A stretch of DNA of 64,000 nucleotides, from positions 62,001 to 126,000 of the forward strand of contig CACJCN010000002.1 of NCBI GenBank assembly GCA_902591925.1, given 5' to 3'. Source of the DNA: an uncultured SAR86 cluster bacterium (GTDB lineage: Bacteria; Pseudomonadota; Gammaproteobacteria; Magnimaribacterales; D2472). Numbering within the stretch: the first letter of the stretch is position 1; every line of letters starts with the position of its first letter. The translations under genes were made by a program, and so were the position numbers. Below, one piece after another: positions 31,828 to 41,553 of the stretch. The notes under the pieces were generated by a model. That model saw nothing but the letters and a program-made list of their open reading frames with translations, made no database searches and was not told where the DNA came from.

Positions 31828-34212
31828 ATGTATTCATCATTAGTCAAAAAAATATTATTAATTTCAATATTTACATTACCTTTTAGTGTTTTATCTCAAG
31901 ATGGTGGTGGAATCGAAGAAGTTGTAGTTACAGCTGAAAAAAGAGAACAAAATTTGCAAGATGTACCATCTTCAATAACTGCAGTTTCTGACACTGAAAT
32001 GGAAAGAGGTACTTACCAAAATATATTTGATCTTCAAACTTCTGTACCAAGTTTAGTTGTTGGTTCTGCCGGTGCTTCAAGACCTTTCTTATTTATTAGA
32101 GGTGTTGGAAGTCGTAAATTTGATCCAGGTACAGAAGGAGCTGTTGGTGTTTTTGTCGATGAAATTTATAACACAAGATTTACAAACTCTATGATGGATA
32201 TCGTTGACTTAGAGAGGGTTGAGGTTTTAAAAGGTCCTCAAGGAACACTCTATGGAAGAAATACCATTGGTGGTGCTATAGCTCTATACACAAAAAAACC
32301 TACTCAAGAAACTGAAGGAAAAATTAAAATTGGTTTTGGTACTGAAGGATATGGAAAATTAGCTGCCTCATATTCTGGAGGCTTAACTGATTCATTGGTT
32401 GGAAGAGTTACATTATCAACAAAAACTGATGATGGTTTTGCGGAAGAAAAATCATCAGGTAGAAATAATGGTGGTGATGTAGATGCATTTAGACTATCTC
32501 TAATCAAGGAAATGGAAAATGGATCAGAACTATCTTTAATGATACAAGACACCTCATACAGTGCAGATGCTCATTTAGCAGAAGCTCAACTTGAGTGTGG
32601 CCCTACAATTGATCCAAGTGGCTCTCCTAATTTTATGAGCGTAGCCTATTTCAGAGTTGGTGCTGCTGCAAGTCAACTTGCTAATGCTGGAATAATGCCA
32701 AATGACTGTTATTCAACCGGTCATTTATTGCCGTTTTTTCCTGCTGGACCTCTTGCTGGGCAAGTAAATGCTAATGCGCTACCAGCCATTGGCAGTGATT
32801 TAGTTCAAAATTTAATTAGAGCTGATATGGCTGATGGACCAAGAATTATTGATAATGATCATCCAGGCTTTAATGATATTGATTCTACTCTTGTAGCACT
32901 GAAATATATTAATGATATATCTGATAATTTAACATTAACAGCAATGTTATCAACAAATGACGTTGAAAATCAATCGAGTTTAGATTTTGATGCAACTAGC
33001 AGAGCATCCGTTGTTAATTACGTTGAAGAAGAGTCTGATCAAACCACAACTGAATTGAGACTAAACTATACTGGAGACAATTTCTATTGGGTTGGAGGTA
33101 TTTACCTTTTAGATGACAATATTTATAGTAATTATAACTTTACAACTGATATTCAATCTACATTTGGAATAGTTCAATTAATGCAAATGATGGCAGGTAT
33201 GACACCAACACCATCAGACAATATGCAGACATCAAATGCAAATGTAACTTCAGAAGCAATATATTGGCAGGGTACTTATGCATTAACTGACAAATTAAAT
33301 GCAACATTAGGTGTTAGAAAAAGTGACGATGAAAGTGACTACAGAATTGATATAACCACTACATCACCTGGCATACCATTTGTTCAAGTTCCTGGGTCAT
33401 GGTCAGAAGTTTTAACATTCGGATCAACAGACCCTAAATTTGTTTTAGATTATTCCTTTAATGAAAATACTATGGGATACGTTTCTTATTCATCGGGTTA
33501 TAAGAGTGGTGGATTTTCATTTGCTACTTGGTCAGAATCTGAATCAAGGGGTGGTTTTAAAGAAGAAGAACTTGATGCAACAGAAATTGGTATCAAATAT
33601 AAGTCACCTGATAATAGGCTTGTTATGAATGCTGCTTATTACGAATATGACTATAAAGATCAACAGCAGCAGATTATTGTAGTTACCCAATCAGGATCTT
33701 TAGCTGGAAAAACATTTAATGCTGGTCAATCTGAAATGACTGGTTTTGAACTTGAGACAAAATTAGCTATTACAGATAATACACAGTTAGATTTTAACTA
33801 TTACTCTACAGATACCTCATTTAAGTCTTTTGTAATACCAACAGCAGTTCCTCCATTGAATTTTACTGGAAATCAAATGAACTACTCGCCTGAGAAAGCA
33901 TATAATGTTGCCTTTACAGCTATCTCCGATGATGATTCATCAATATTTAGAATGGCATATTCATTCAAAGACGATTTTTTCATGGATCCAAGCAATAGAT
34001 TTTTAAGTATGCAGGAAAAATATGGAGTTGCTAATGTAAGTTATACAAAGTACTTTAATGATGATTTAAGAATGAAAATTTTCTGTACTAACTGTACTGA
34101 TGAAATCTATAAAACTCAGGTTACAACATTTGCTATTCCTTATGGTGGTGGTGGAAGAAACTACTATGCAAATGCAAGAAGAATAGGTGTTGAGATAACT
34201 AAAATGTTTTAA
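31828..34212 (+). CDS. TonB-dependent outer membrane receptor
   Basis: Signal peptide, IEEVVVTAEKREQNLQDVPSSITA plug, GPQGTLYGRNTIGGAI, terminal F beta-barrel strand. Confidence 0.93.
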   Translation: MYSSLVKKILLISIFTLPFSVLSQDGGGIEEVVVTAEKREQNLQDVPSSITAVSDTEMERGTYQNIFDLQTSVPSLVVGSAGASRPFLFIRGVGSRKFDPGTEGAVGVFVDEIYNTRFTNSMMDIVDLERVEVLKGPQGTLYGRNTIGGAIALYTKKPTQETEGKIKIGFGTEGYGKLAASYSGGLTDSLVGRVTLSTKTDDGFAEEKSSGRNNGGDVDAFRLSLIKEMENGSELSLMIQDTSYSADAHLAEAQLECGPTIDPSGSPNFMSVAYFRVGAAASQLANAGIMPNDCYSTGHLLPFFPAGPLAGQVNANALPAIGSDLVQNLIRADMADGPRIIDNDHPGFNDIDSTLVALKYINDISDNLTLTAMLSTNDVENQSSLDFDATSRASVVNYVEEESDQTTTELRLNYTGDNFYWVGGIYLLDDNIYSNYNFTTDIQSTFGIVQLMQMMAGMTPTPSDNMQTSNANVTSEAIYWQGTYALTDKLNATLGVRKSDDESDYRIDITTTSPGIPFVQVPGSWSEVLTFGSTDPKFVLDYSFNENTMGYVSYSSGYKSGGFSFATWSESESRGGFKEEELDATEIGIKYKSPDNRLVMNAAYYEYDYKDQQQQIIVVTQSGSLAGKTFNAGQSEMTGFELETKLAITDNTQLDFNYYSTDTSFKSFVIPTAVPPLNFTGNQMNYSPEKAYNVAFTAISDDDSSIFRMAYSFKDDFFMDPSNRFLSMQEKYGVANVSYTKYFNDDLRMKIFCTNCTDEIYKTQVTTFAIPYGGGGRNYYANARRIGVEITKMF

Positions 34213-34214
34213 TT

Positions 34215-34242
34215 AAAGCCTCTGTTAAAGAGGCTTTTTATA
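34215..34242 (+). terminator. Rho-independent terminator downstream of TonB receptor
   Basis: AAAGCCTCT (34215-34223), loop GTTAA, AGAGGCTTT (34229-34237), then T-rich tail. Confidence 0.85.
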
Positions 34243-34314
34243 TATATTTTAAATATATTTTTAGATATTTTGTTTATTGATTTATTTTAATCACATGAAT
34301 AGTATTTATATATT

Positions 34315-35175
34315 ATGAATAAATATGTTTTATATGGTTACGGGGAGTCTGTAGCATCTAACCAAGTTAGATTGGCCTTATCCGAAAAAAATATAACTTA
34401 TGACTATAATTTAGTTAAGTTGGAGTCGACAGGTGAACATTTACGAGATGATTATAAAAAATTAAATCCAAAGACACTGGTTCCAACATTAACAGTAAAT
34501 GGTAATCCAATATGTGAAAGCTTAGATATAATGAAGTTCATTGATAATGAACATCCTGATCAAGGAAAATCACTTTTTCCTGACGAAAGTGAGACTTTTA
34601 ATGATTTATTAGACTTTTTATTTTTGGATGATTCAAAAGAACTTGGTGCTAGTTTTGGATCTACTGGAGGCGGGATATCAGTTCCTGTTCTGGGTAGGTT
34701 GTTGTGCAAGAGATCATTATTAAGTGTATTCATGGATTATTATAAAAATCATGGTGTCAAAAAAAGAAAGTTTATTTTTTTAATGGTTAGAATATTTAGA
34801 GGGCCGCCACCAGGATTATATGAAAAAATGATGTATTTTTTAGCTAAACACTTAGTCTACACTGAAAATTATTTAAATCATGGTAAGGAATTCATATACG
34901 GTGATAAATATACAGCTGCTGATTGTCTTTTAACAGTTTTACTTCATAGAGTAAATGAAATGCGTTTTTATGATGTTTTTGATGGAAAAATATTACCAAA
35001 TATATCAAAATATTGGTCTATGGTTTCATCTAGACCAAGCTATAAAGAAGCAATTATTGATTATGAAACAGGTGAATGGAAACCTGAATTAGTCGCTTTA
35101 TATGGCGATGGTGCTAATACGTTTAGTGGATTACTAGAAAATAATATTAATAATATTTTAAATAAGGAGAATTAA
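34315..35175 (+). CDS. Glutathione S-transferase family protein
   Basis: N-terminal thioredoxin-fold GESVASNQVRLALSEKNITYDYNLV and LVPTLTVNGNPICESLDIMKFI; helical C-terminal domain. Confidence 0.8.
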   Translation: MNKYVLYGYGESVASNQVRLALSEKNITYDYNLVKLESTGEHLRDDYKKLNPKTLVPTLTVNGNPICESLDIMKFIDNEHPDQGKSLFPDESETFNDLLDFLFLDDSKELGASFGSTGGGISVPVLGRLLCKRSLLSVFMDYYKNHGVKKRKFIFLMVRIFRGPPPGLYEKMMYFLAKHLVYTENYLNHGKEFIYGDKYTAADCLLTVLLHRVNEMRFYDVFDGKILPNISKYWSMVSSRPSYKEAIIDYETGEWKPELVALYGDGANTFSGLLENNINNILNKEN

Positions 35176-36287
35176 TGATGACAGAACCAGTTTGTAAAGT
35201 AGCAGATATTATATATGTAAGATTTGAGTTGACAGAGTTTGAAGAACAAAAAAAATACCTTCATCATTTTGGAATGATGCTAGCTCATGAAGACGAAAAC
35301 GGTATATTTTTTAGAGGAACAGGAACTTCGCCATACATATATGTTGCTACAAAAGGCGATGAAAATAAATATATAGGAACTGCATATAAGGCTAATGATT
35401 ATTCTGACTTAGAAGCTTTATCAAAAGAGTTTAATGTGGATATTGTTGAAAATACAGAACCTGGTGGTGGTCACAAAGTTACTTTAACAGATCCAGATGG
35501 TATTGAAGTTGAGGTTTGTCATGGTATGAATCAAGCCGAACCAGTTGCTGTAGTATCTAAAGTATTGAATACTGGTCAGTCAAAAGCAAGAGAGAGAAAT
35601 GTTGTACAGAGATTTGGTAATGCAGCAGATGAATGGCAGTTAAAAGGTGATAAATGGGTATATGAGTTATCATCAAAAGTTAAAAGATTAGGCCATACCG
35701 CCATAAATTGCAGAGATCCAAAAGCATCAGTTGATTGGTATGCGAATACAATTGGTTTTCTTATCAGCGATAATTTAGTTGCACCAGATGGAGACAGCAT
35801 GGGTGCATTTATGAGATGTAATCAAGGCGATAAACCTGTAGATCATCATACTCTTAATAATATGGCTTTACCTGGTGATAGTTATCCCGGTCCTTATGGA
35901 CATGCTGGTTATGAAGTATCAGATTCGGTAGACGATCTGATGGCAGGTCACTATCATTTAAAAACTAATGGTGAATATTTTCATGAATGGGGCATAGGAA
36001 GACATCTTTTAGGAAGTCAAATGTATGATTATTGGAGAGACCCTCATGGATTTACCCATGAACACTGGACTGATGGAGATTTAATTGATGCTTCTGTTCC
36101 TGCAAATGATGTAAGTTTATTTGAATTTGGTAAAGCTCAGTATGGACCTCCACCTCCAGCAACTTTTGGTCACTCTATGCCAATTGAAGAAGTTAACAAA
36201 GTTAGAGCTGAAGTCCCGGATCTTTATGAAGGAGTTTTAAAGGACTTAGCAAAAATGCAAAAAGAAATGGAAAATGAAAATGATTGA
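35175..36287 (+). CDS. VOC family protein, type I extradiol dioxygenase-like
   Basis: Two VOC modules; LGHTAINCRDP, DHHTLNN, YGHAGYEVSD, GIGRHLLGSQMYDYWRDPHGFTHEHW. The H/H/E metal triad appears to be retained. Confidence 0.75.
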   Translation: MMTEPVCKVADIIYVRFELTEFEEQKKYLHHFGMMLAHEDENGIFFRGTGTSPYIYVATKGDENKYIGTAYKANDYSDLEALSKEFNVDIVENTEPGGGHKVTLTDPDGIEVEVCHGMNQAEPVAVVSKVLNTGQSKARERNVVQRFGNAADEWQLKGDKWVYELSSKVKRLGHTAINCRDPKASVDWYANTIGFLISDNLVAPDGDSMGAFMRCNQGDKPVDHHTLNNMALPGDSYPGPYGHAGYEVSDSVDDLMAGHYHLKTNGEYFHEWGIGRHLLGSQMYDYWRDPHGFTHEHWTDGDLIDASVPANDVSLFEFGKAQYGPPPPATFGHSMPIEEVNKVRAEVPDLYEGVLKDLAKMQKEMENEND

Positions 36288-36942
36288 GTTTTCAGAAGAG
36301 CAAAAATTAGCTATTTCTAAAGCTCAAGAAACATTCTCAAAAATTAAAGAAGATGCGGATTTATTAAACGATAAACAATTAGATCTTCTTTTTGGTCAAG
36401 CGAGAAGTATGAATGGTTGGAAGGATCAAGATGTCTCTGACAATACATTAAATGATCTTTATGAACTGACTAAAATGGGTCCTACAAGCACTAATTCATG
36501 TCCAGCAAGATTTGTATTTATAAAATCTGATGAGATGAAAGAAAAAATTAAACCAGCTTTATTACCTAATAATGTTGATAAATGTATGACAGCTCCGGTT
36601 ATAACAATAATTGGCTATGATCTAGATTTTTCTGATCATATGGGTAAACTTTTTCCTCATATGGATGTTGCTCCGATGTATAAGGGGAATAGTGATATGA
36701 ATTTTGCAACAGCTTTTAGAAATGGTTCTTTGCAAGGAGCATATTTAATGATTGTGGCTAGAGCTTTTGGTTTGGATTGTGGCCCAATGTCAGGATTTAA
36801 TAATGAGTTAGTTGATGAAGAATTTTTTAGTGGTACAAATATTAAATCAAATTTTTTATGTTGTTTAGGTTATGGAGATCCATCTAAGATATTCTTTAGA
36901 CTACCAAGGTTTGATTTTGATGAAGTTTGTAAGATAGTCTAA
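36274..36942 (+). CDS. Nitroreductase family protein (RutE/malonic semialdehyde reductase-like)
   Basis: ARSMNGWKDQDVSDNTLNDLYELTKMGPTSTNSCPARFVFI; GAYLMIVARAFGLDCGPMSGF. Confidence 0.85.
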   Translation: MKMIEFSEEQKLAISKAQETFSKIKEDADLLNDKQLDLLFGQARSMNGWKDQDVSDNTLNDLYELTKMGPTSTNSCPARFVFIKSDEMKEKIKPALLPNNVDKCMTAPVITIIGYDLDFSDHMGKLFPHMDVAPMYKGNSDMNFATAFRNGSLQGAYLMIVARAFGLDCGPMSGFNNELVDEEFFSGTNIKSNFLCCLGYGDPSKIFFRLPRFDFDEVCKIV

Positions 36943-37797
36943 TCAAAATTTAACAAGATCTGTTAAATATTTACCCATCATCTTATTTTTTATTTTTAAT
37001 ATTTGTTTAAATAATACTATAGGTCCGTCGATCTTTATTTCATTACTAAACCTTTTATCACTATCAAGATCATCAAACCATCTCTTTACATTCTCATATT
37101 TATTAATTGGTATTCCTGCTGAAAATAATCTTTTAGTTGAGACATACCAAGCTAAGTCAACAATTGTAAATTTGTTTCCTTTAAGGTATTTATTTGTTTG
37201 TAATTGACTATCAAATTTTGTATATATTTCTTTAAATTTACTAGCACTCTCAATAACTTCCTTATCTGTAATACCGTTATCGTAATGATTTTTCCAAAAT
37301 AAAAGTTCTCGTTCCTTATGCTCATCCTCTTTACCATTAATAGTTCCTATGTAAGATTCTTTAAATGAAAGTTTTTTAAGATCTTTCTTACCCAGACTAT
37401 GAGGAATGATATACCTAAAAGTCAGCCTCCGTAGATCATGATGAAGACTGTCTTCAAATGCAAGATCACTTACAATTTCATCAAATTTATCATCTGGATA
37501 TAATTTATTATTTGTAAACTTTTCATCTAAATACATCATTATGTCGTTACTTTCAATATGAACTTCACCGTTATCAACGAGGGTAGGAACCAATCCTCTA
37601 GGATTTATACCAAGAAACCATTCAGAAAATTGCTCCTGTTTAATTAAATTAATTTCGTGTGAATGCCAATCAATATTCTTAATATTAAGAAAGATTCTTA
37701 ATTTTTGTGAACAAGCAGAACCCTTAAAATGAAGTAAATGTATTCCTTCCCATGAAAGAACTTCTTTTGTTTTAATATCGGTTATATCTAATTTCAT
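36943..37797 (-). CDS. Glutathione S-transferase family protein
   Basis: GSACSQKLRIFLNIKNIDWHSHEINL; NPRGLVPTLVDNGEVHIESNDIMMYLDE. Confidence 0.85.
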   Translation of the reverse strand: MKLDITDIKTKEVLSWEGIHLLHFKGSACSQKLRIFLNIKNIDWHSHEINLIKQEQFSEWFLGINPRGLVPTLVDNGEVHIESNDIMMYLDEKFTNNKLYPDDKFDEIVSDLAFEDSLHHDLRRLTFRYIIPHSLGKKDLKKLSFKESYIGTINGKEDEHKERELLFWKNHYDNGITDKEVIESASKFKEIYTKFDSQLQTNKYLKGNKFTIVDLAWYVSTKRLFSAGIPINKYENVKRWFDDLDSDKRFSNEIKIDGPIVLFKQILKIKNKMMGKYLTDLVKF

Positions 37798-37807
37798 TTA
37801 AATAATA

Positions 37808-38395
37808 TTATTTAAGTACTTTTAAAATTCCAAGCTCTCTTGCTTCAAAAAAATATTTCATAAAAACCTTTTTATCATTTGTAGACATTTCAAGCACTTC
37901 GTCAATATACTTTTCCATAGCAGCTAAGCCAAATTCAACAACCATAGCAATAGCCACAGCTGACTTAATTTCAGCATTAGGTTTTTTTAATTTTTTTAAT
38001 TTTGTAAGTTGTTCTAATGTTTGTCTTGAAACAGACAAATTTGAATCAATTTGAACTCTTACTAAATCCATTTGATCATCAAGTACAGCTCTTATAATAG
38101 CTTTAAAGTAATCTTCAGTTATAGTTGATAGGGGTTCGTCTCCAAGATTATTGGGCGATACATTTCTCCTTTCTAATTGTTGAACATGTTCAAATGCCAA
38201 TTGTTTGTAGGTTGCAATTAATAAACCTTTTTTTCCACCAAAATAATGATGAATTTGAGCATGATTTACACCAGCATGGTCAGCAATATCTCTTATAGTA
38301 AGTTGATTTGGGCCTACCGATCCAACAAGATATGCTGCAGAATCTATAAGACGCTTTTCAACATTTTTTCTACCTCTTCTATTATTATCATCCAT
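37808..38395 (-). CDS. TetR family transcriptional regulator
   Basis: HTH TIRDIADHAGVNHAQIHHYFGGKKGLLIATY. Start at 38395 (MDDNNRRGRKN) preferred over 38455. Confidence 0.88.
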   Translation of the reverse strand: MDDNNRRGRKNVEKRLIDSAAYLVGSVGPNQLTIRDIADHAGVNHAQIHHYFGGKKGLLIATYKQLAFEHVQQLERRNVSPNNLGDEPLSTITEDYFKAIIRAVLDDQMDLVRVQIDSNLSVSRQTLEQLTKLKKLKKPNAEIKSAVAIAMVVEFGLAAMEKYIDEVLEMSTNDKKVFMKYFFEARELGILKVLK

Positions 38396-38408
38396 AGGTA
38401 TATGAATA

Positions 38409-39986
38409 TTAATGCTTAAAAAGCTCACCTTTGAGTTTTGTAGTAAGTTTGTCAATATTATTTACAATATCTTCATCATCTACACAACCATATATATGTT
38501 GATCTGGTCGAATTATCGCAGCAGATATATTATTTTCTTTAGCCCAACTAGAAATCTTTTTATCTTGATTAAATTTATTATCTTCTGTCATTAGATGGAT
38601 ATTATTATCAAAAATTTTTGCTGATTCTAAATTCTTAATTTCATTGAATACATTTATATCATTGTGAAATAGTAAAATTCCAAAATTGTTACCAAGATAT
38701 TGATCAAATAATTTATTATCGACTTTAATATCAAGAGAAGGGTGAGGAATAATTACACCATTAACATCATTAGGGAATAGATAATTATCAATCATTCCAT
38801 TTTTAATTTTCCATGGCTTTTGAAATTTTAAAGGTTTAAGAAGTTTTGGTATATAACTGGCAACATTGAGATAAATGTCTCTTAAGGTTGCTGTTAACCA
38901 ATCTTGACTTCCAATTATATCGCCTTGTTTCATTGCGCCTTTTATTACAAAATCCACAATTCCTTTTCTTTCTAATGAATATGTATTAAGAATTTTTTTA
39001 TTAAAAGCGTTGTTCATTACTCCTGATAATTTCCAACATAAGTTATATGAATCCTTTATACCTTGGCATAGACCTTGTCCTAAAAACGGAGGCATTTGAT
39101 GGGCAGCATCACCTAAAAGAAAACAATTATTAAATTTAAAATTTTTTGCCAATAGACCATGAAATGTATAGGCACTAGATCTTAACAATTTACCACTATG
39201 CAGTGGAATTTCTGGATTCAGCCTCCATAGATGTGGCTTCATCATTTTACGTATATTTTTTTCGTCTTCTAATGTCTCTAAATTATCATCAGGATTAACC
39301 TTAAATTCCCATCTAACGTGTTGTCCTGTTATTGGAACAATTGTCGTTGGTCTTTTATAGTCACATATCTGATATCGATCTGTGTTAATTTTGTATTTTT
39401 CATCTACTTGATAATCTACAACAACCCAATCTTGATCACATTTATAATCAAATGATTCTATATTCAATGCCTTTCTAACAAAACTATTAGCACCATCACA
39501 AGCTAAAACATAACTACTTGTAATATATTCATTTTCTTCATTGTTTATATTTAATAAAGTTAAATTATTAATAGATTCTTGAGCATCAATATTTGTTAAC
39601 TTATAGCCAAGTTTTATATCAATATTGTTATGTTTAATAGCTTCACTTCTTAAAAATTTTTCAAATATAGGCTGATTAAAGAAAACACTTTCATCATAAC
39701 CATTAATAGGTTCATCAAGTTTAAGATTTATATTTACAATAGATTTACCTTTATTGTTTAAAAAATTAATTCCTTCCATTGGATGAATAATTTTAGAAAT
39801 TTCATCCATAAAACCCATTGTTTGGAATATTCTTTGAGTTTGTCCATCAAAATGAACAGCTCTTGGAATATCCCAAATTTCTTTTTTAGGTTCTATTACA
39901 ATAGTATTGAAACCTTTTTGTCCAAATAAATTTGCTGTTACAGCGCCGACAGGACCATAACCTATTATTGCAATATCATAGTGCAT
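38409..39986 (-). CDS. FAD-dependent aromatic monooxygenase (MhpA/PheA-like)
   Basis: DIAIIGYGPVGAVTANLFGQKG (GxGxxG), CDGANSFVRKAL (DG motif), LLGDAAHQMPPFLGQGLCQGIKDSYNLCWKL (GD motif). Confidence 0.9.
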   Translation of the reverse strand: MHYDIAIIGYGPVGAVTANLFGQKGFNTIVIEPKKEIWDIPRAVHFDGQTQRIFQTMGFMDEISKIIHPMEGINFLNNKGKSIVNINLKLDEPINGYDESVFFNQPIFEKFLRSEAIKHNNIDIKLGYKLTNIDAQESINNLTLLNINNEENEYITSSYVLACDGANSFVRKALNIESFDYKCDQDWVVVDYQVDEKYKINTDRYQICDYKRPTTIVPITGQHVRWEFKVNPDDNLETLEDEKNIRKMMKPHLWRLNPEIPLHSGKLLRSSAYTFHGLLAKNFKFNNCFLLGDAAHQMPPFLGQGLCQGIKDSYNLCWKLSGVMNNAFNKKILNTYSLERKGIVDFVIKGAMKQGDIIGSQDWLTATLRDIYLNVASYIPKLLKPLKFQKPWKIKNGMIDNYLFPNDVNGVIIPHPSLDIKVDNKLFDQYLGNNFGILLFHNDINVFNEIKNLESAKIFDNNIHLMTEDNKFNQDKKISSWAKENNISAAIIRPDQHIYGCVDDEDIVNNIDKLTTKLKGELFKH

Positions 39987-40018
39987 ATAATGTTATTATC
40001 TATAAGTTAATTTATTTT

Positions 40019-40031
40019 AGTCAAGTGGATA
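40019..40031. promoter_or_regulatory. Recurrent motif AGTCAAGTGGATA (candidate operator or promoter element)
   Basis: Between divergent monooxygenase and mmsA genes; 33 bp upstream of the minus-strand start at 39986. Its reverse strand contains TTGACT. Confidence 0.35.
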
Positions 40032-40065
40032 GATGACATAAAAAATATATTTTATAATTGACACA

Positions 40066-41553
40066 ATGTACACAGTAGATAACTTTATAAACGGTAAGTC
40101 TGATACTGCCTCAAAAAATTCATCAATAATTGTTAACCCATCCTATGGTAAAGAGATAGGAAAAGTACTTTATGCTACTGATGAATCAATAAATTTAGCA
40201 GTTGAAACATCATTAAAAGCATTTAATACATGGTCACAAACTGGTTTAAGTTTTAGAGCAGAATTGATGCTTGAATTTAGACAAGAACTTATAAAAAAAT
40301 CATCTGAAATAATTGACTTATGTACTACTGAAGCCGGTAAGACATATCCAGATGCTGAAGCTGAATTGGATAGAGCGGTTCAATGTATTACTCATGCTGC
40401 ATCTGTTCAACACTTTTATCCGTCTCATTTGAGTCCCAATGTTGCAGGTGGAATCGATATTGCAGATAGACGTTATCCACTAGGAGTTGTTGTTGGTGTT
40501 GGCCCATTTAATTTTCCAATATTAATACCAATTGTTCATAGCTCTATGGCTCTTGTTACGGGAAATACATTTATATCTAAACCAAGTGAAAAAGTTCCGT
40601 CAATTTCAAGATTGATAGCAGAAATATATAAGGATGCAGGTTTACCTGATGGATGTTTTAACCTTTTAAATGGTGGCAAGGATGTTGTTGAGAGTCTTGT
40701 TTGTCATAAAGATGTTGCAGCTTTAGCTTTTATTGGTAGTACTCCTGCAGCTAAAAGTTTAAAAATGCTAGGCGTTGAAAATAATACGAAAGTTCAAGCT
40801 TTAGGTGGTGGTAAAAATCATATGATTGTTTTGCCTGATGCTGATTTAGATATGGCTGCAGATGCTGCCGTATCTGCAAGTTTTGGTGCAGCAGGTCAAA
40901 GATGTATGGCAGTTTCGGTTGTAGTCGCAGTTGGTGATATAGCAGATGATTTAGTTAAAAAAATTAAAGAGAGAATGCCTAATCTAGTTATTGGTAAAAC
41001 TGATAACTCTGATACTCAATTAGGACCAGTAATATCACAAGAAAATAAAGATAAAATCTACTCTTTTATAGAAACTGCAGAACCTGAAGGAGCCTCATTA
41101 GTAGTTGATGGAAGAGAAGTATCAGACGCTATGGAAGGTTGTTTTGTTGGTGCTACATTAATTGATAATGTAAAACCTGGAATGTCTGTTTACGAAAATG
41201 AAATATTTGGACCTGTTTTGTCTTTTGTAAGGGCAGAAACTTATGAAGATGCAATGAATATTACACATAGTCATAAATTAGGTAATGGGGCAGCAATATT
41301 TACTCGTGATGGAGGGGTTGCACAAAAATGGACTAATGAAATCCAGGCAGGCTCTATTGGAATAAATGTTCCAATACCACTCCCAACTTATACTCATAGT
41401 TTTGGTGGATGGAAGGATAGTGGTTTTTCTGAAACAAAAGCTTTTGGACCTTCTTCAATCGATTTCTATACCAAAACGAAATCTGTAGCAACTAGGTGGC
41501 CTGACCCTAAAGATAGCAAAGTTGATCTTGGTTTTCCCAAGAATGATAAATAA
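40066..41553 (+). CDS. mmsA: CoA-acylating methylmalonate-semialdehyde dehydrogenase
   Basis: YPLGVVVGVGPFNFPILIP, FIGSTPAAKSLK, GAAGQRCMAVSV catalytic Cys, GFSETKAFGPSSIDFYTKTKSVATRW. Confidence 0.92.
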   Translation: MYTVDNFINGKSDTASKNSSIIVNPSYGKEIGKVLYATDESINLAVETSLKAFNTWSQTGLSFRAELMLEFRQELIKKSSEIIDLCTTEAGKTYPDAEAELDRAVQCITHAASVQHFYPSHLSPNVAGGIDIADRRYPLGVVVGVGPFNFPILIPIVHSSMALVTGNTFISKPSEKVPSISRLIAEIYKDAGLPDGCFNLLNGGKDVVESLVCHKDVAALAFIGSTPAAKSLKMLGVENNTKVQALGGGKNHMIVLPDADLDMAADAAVSASFGAAGQRCMAVSVVVAVGDIADDLVKKIKERMPNLVIGKTDNSDTQLGPVISQENKDKIYSFIETAEPEGASLVVDGREVSDAMEGCFVGATLIDNVKPGMSVYENEIFGPVLSFVRAETYEDAMNITHSHKLGNGAAIFTRDGGVAQKWTNEIQAGSIGINVPIPLPTYTHSFGGWKDSGFSETKAFGPSSIDFYTKTKSVATRWPDPKDSKVDLGFPKNDK

